Of a stretch of 55,000 bases of DNA, positions 50,118-55,000 are shown piece by piece. A model generated the notes under the pieces. It had not been told where the DNA came from and made no database searches. It saw nothing but the letters and a program-made list of their open reading frames with translations. This DNA is from Botryococcus braunii (lineage: Eukaryota; Chlorophyta; Trebouxiophyceae). The stretch spans positions 268,003-323,002 of the forward strand of contig KV908461.1 of the NCBI GenBank assembly GCA_002005505.1, read 5' to 3'. Position 1 is the first letter of the stretch, and each line of letters starts with the position of its first letter. The position numbers and the translations under genes are program-made.

Positions 50118-52592
50118 GTTGTTAGCTGCAACGGTCCTCCTGGACTTTGAGGAACCGACTATTCATTTTGCAACCTCGGCCATACAAATAACCACTCTAC
50201 ACCTGATCATGATTACGGTAAGTATCCAATGAAAGACATGAAGGCTGATTTGCCGCTCAGCCCCTTAACTCTCCTTTCCTATCATATGTGCTCCTCCCTT
50301 GGCCCCCTCCTATCATATTGCGAGCATGAGACCCTAACAATGGACGGGTAACACATGTAATCTCGGAGGGCTTGTCAGCCACTGATTGATATTTCTTGCA
50401 CGTTCTGGAGTTCGGCAGGATGCCACCATTTCTCCGTAGACAGTCAGACTAGTGTTGTGTTAAAACAGATGACCCCAGAACAGTTGTGTTGGTGGGTTGA
50501 ATATCAGAGGTGAGTTGTGTGAGAGGTTAAAAACGTATCCTAGTGTAACGCTTGCGGGATTTCCGGGTGCCTACGTACGTGGTGGACTCTCAGTCAGGTT
50601 TGGCGTCTGTCAGAAATGCGGCCACTGTGACATTTGGGCATGTATGCTCGTGATGTGGTCAAGCTTTTCAACTCTCATCCTGGGACCGTGGCTGGTCATC
50701 TTCGGTGAGCAAGAGGACTCAGCGTATAGCACCGAACTATGTTTGCCTGGCTAGAATGAGCGTCAAGGCCAAATGGCTGCCCCATCACAGATGAGGATGT
50801 CAAGAGTGTTGCATCAATGCCGAGATTATTGAGGTGGCGTCGTGGTAGAAGGCAATGGCAAATTTGACCTTGCATGCTCACATACAAGCATGAGAATTTG
50901 GGCGGGAGCCTCAAATCCCAACCCGACCACCCCACATGGTATTGGCCTCAAATAGGACCTGGGCAATTGGGATTGGGAGCATGTTCATCGCTCAAGTTGT
51001 GGTCGCTGTACACCAGTGCAACACTTTGATGGCAGCATTGTACCGGCTCTTATGTGGGGACTACCGTTCACAGCTATACGCGAGATGTATGCTAGGAGCC
51101 ACGGATAATCTTCCATTCAAGACACGCAGGAGTCCAGCGATGCCCAAGCCGCTGAGAATACCATTCAACAGGCTTTTGACCGAAAGCGCACAAGAAAACA
51201 AGTCTTAAACCCCAGATTGCACAACGTACTACCCTGGATAACAGAAATTCCTGCTCCTGCTAGTTTGCAGCCTTTACCACTGTGTAGCTTTCCCTGGTAC
51301 CACAATGTCGATAGAGTTTAGAGCTCACCAGAGCCTAAGAGAGTCACCATATGTGTGTGCTGGACCACAAACGAAGGCGGGAAACAGAATTGCAAGACTA
51401 GAGGCCAAAATTTTACTACGCAGATCAATCCTTTCCCTTGCCAGAGTACATCACGTGATATGTAATGGAGATCCTCAGAACTTGTTCAGCCACTTGAAAA
51501 TCGATATCCTGTTAGATCCCTCCTAGATCATTCCAACATAAGTCCCAAGGGTGCAACATCGAAGGCCTAAGCACTGAGGGGACACCAACCTTGGCGTCAA
51601 TCTTCTGACTCCAAAGTACGAAGATGAAAAAAAGGAAAACTGATGTGCGTTATGAGGTGGGGAGAAAAAAGGATGGGATGAGAGGGGAGAAAAAAGGATG
51701 GGAGAGAGACCGTGTTCACATGCATACACACCCCTCCCCCCTTCTCTCTCTCACCGCTTTCTCCCCTCGGCCCCCCCTCTCCTCTGTCTGTGTGTGTGGT
51801 GGTTGGGGGGGGGGGGGGGTTGTAAAGGGACCAAGCTGACCTAAATCCACAGCCTGGCTCACGATTTGCATTGAAATAGAGTGCTCGCCTTCCAGACCAA
51901 AGCATGAACCACAGGAAACAATCTCTTGCACGATGCTAGGCGAAAACTTCGTTCAGTAGCCTGACGAGCAAGAAACGGTAACATTGATTAATGATAGCTG
52001 CAGATTATCTGCAGTTTGCAATACTTCAGTAGATGAACAAACGTTTATTCGTTTCCGAGCTGATGCTCGGGCTAGTGTTTCCGTGGGTACCAAACTCTGC
52101 GGGCCGTTCGGGATATAAAGGCCCTATCTGTCATTGCTTGACCTGGCTTCTAGCATTGCACGTTTTCACAAGTACAGGAGAGGAGAAGTTAAAGATCGAT
52201 ATTCCCGTTCTGATGATCTGTATGACTAAGTCTCCGCAATCGCATGTCTCCGCTCTACAGCTTCTCATTACAATGGAAGGTAGGATAAGCCAGAAAAACA
52301 ATTGCGAAATTGCTAAGGAGGTAGGCTTTTGCATCACGTCTTAAAACCTCCGATTGTAGCTTCATGTTCGAACGTCGCGTGCTTCGGGTACCTTAGTTGC
52401 GATACCATTGAGCACGTGCTGGTTGGGAGTTTGGGTACGGTCGCCACGTCTGGCTAGGCTCCCTGCAGGTTCTTCACGTGCTGCTCCACGTGTGCGCGTT
52501 CGAGTTCCGAATTTGCTCACGTGACGGTGTTAAGCAAGCCTTCAAAGCCGCCTGAGAAGACTTTCAGCGAGGACATTCGTACTGACAAAAAG
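50118..52592. other. Intergenic region between kelch gene and CPS
   Basis: No gene was recognised. A stretch near 51100-51300 has an open frame rich in Gln/Arg/Lys that could be a late kelch-gene exon, but no motif supports it. A G run lies at 51805-51820. The right end (about 52350-52592) should contain the CPS promoter and 5' UTR, with repeated CACGTG-like words near 52405-52520. Confidence 0.45.

Positions 52593-55000
<2,408 letters not shown>

Noticed and set aside
51305..51526. 73-codon open frame
   Set aside because: No homology recognised, and it is between two genes in non-coding-looking sequence.
52033..52344. 103-codon open frame upstream of CPS
   Set aside because: No recognisable motifs or splice context; length is compatible with chance.

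Overview
The window is nuclear DNA of a photosynthetic eukaryote, most likely a green alga or charophyte-grade streptophyte (for example a Chara-like genome; this is inference). Genes are split by many GT-AG introns, with spliced phases that agree exon to exon. Several proteins look plant-type: a 496-residue galactokinase, an MST/Hippo-type kinase resembling plant SIK1, and a carbamoyl-phosphate synthase large chain with a basic, Ser/Arg-rich N-terminal extension. Introns and spacers carry a very heavy load of microsatellites (GT/CA, CT/GA, CCCT) and G/C or A/T homopolymers. No rRNA, tRNA, CRISPR array or bacterial-style operon was seen.

Layout. 1-3900: no recognisable gene; a long CT/CCCT tract and diverged direct repeats. 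3901-11166 (-): complete 12-exon galactokinase gene. 11457-17115: a nest of non-LTR retrotransposon fragments, lying between the divergent starts of galactokinase and eIF5A. 17503-19097 (+): complete 5-exon eIF5A gene. 20845-21580: two further retrotransposon relics. 21583-25147: no gene seen. 25148-28030 (-): glyoxalase-like-domain protein with a signal peptide, partial exon model. 28031-31523: no gene seen, several minisatellites. 31524-42742 (-): SIK1/MST-like Ser/Thr kinase gene over about 11 kb; kinase-domain and C-terminal exons identified, some linking exons not resolved. About 43601-50117 (+): kelch-repeat beta-propeller gene in head-to-head arrangement with the kinase. 52593-end (+): first six exons of carbamoyl-phosphate synthase large subunit, cut by the window edge.

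How they fit together. The genes are unrelated housekeeping or regulatory genes (galactose salvage, translation, Hippo-like signalling, pyrimidine/arginine precursor synthesis), not a pathway cluster. The most unusual biology is the repeat content. A non-LTR retrotransposon family, with reverse transcriptase and what looks like a C-terminal restriction-like endonuclease, is present as three closely related 5'-truncated copies plus at least four decayed relatives. One copy's 3' end abuts another copy's truncated 5' end, one small copy sits about 290 bp from the galactokinase start codon, and the two outermost young copies form an inverted repeat. A kinase intron also carries a composite minisatellite that seems to have captured the end of the preceding exon.
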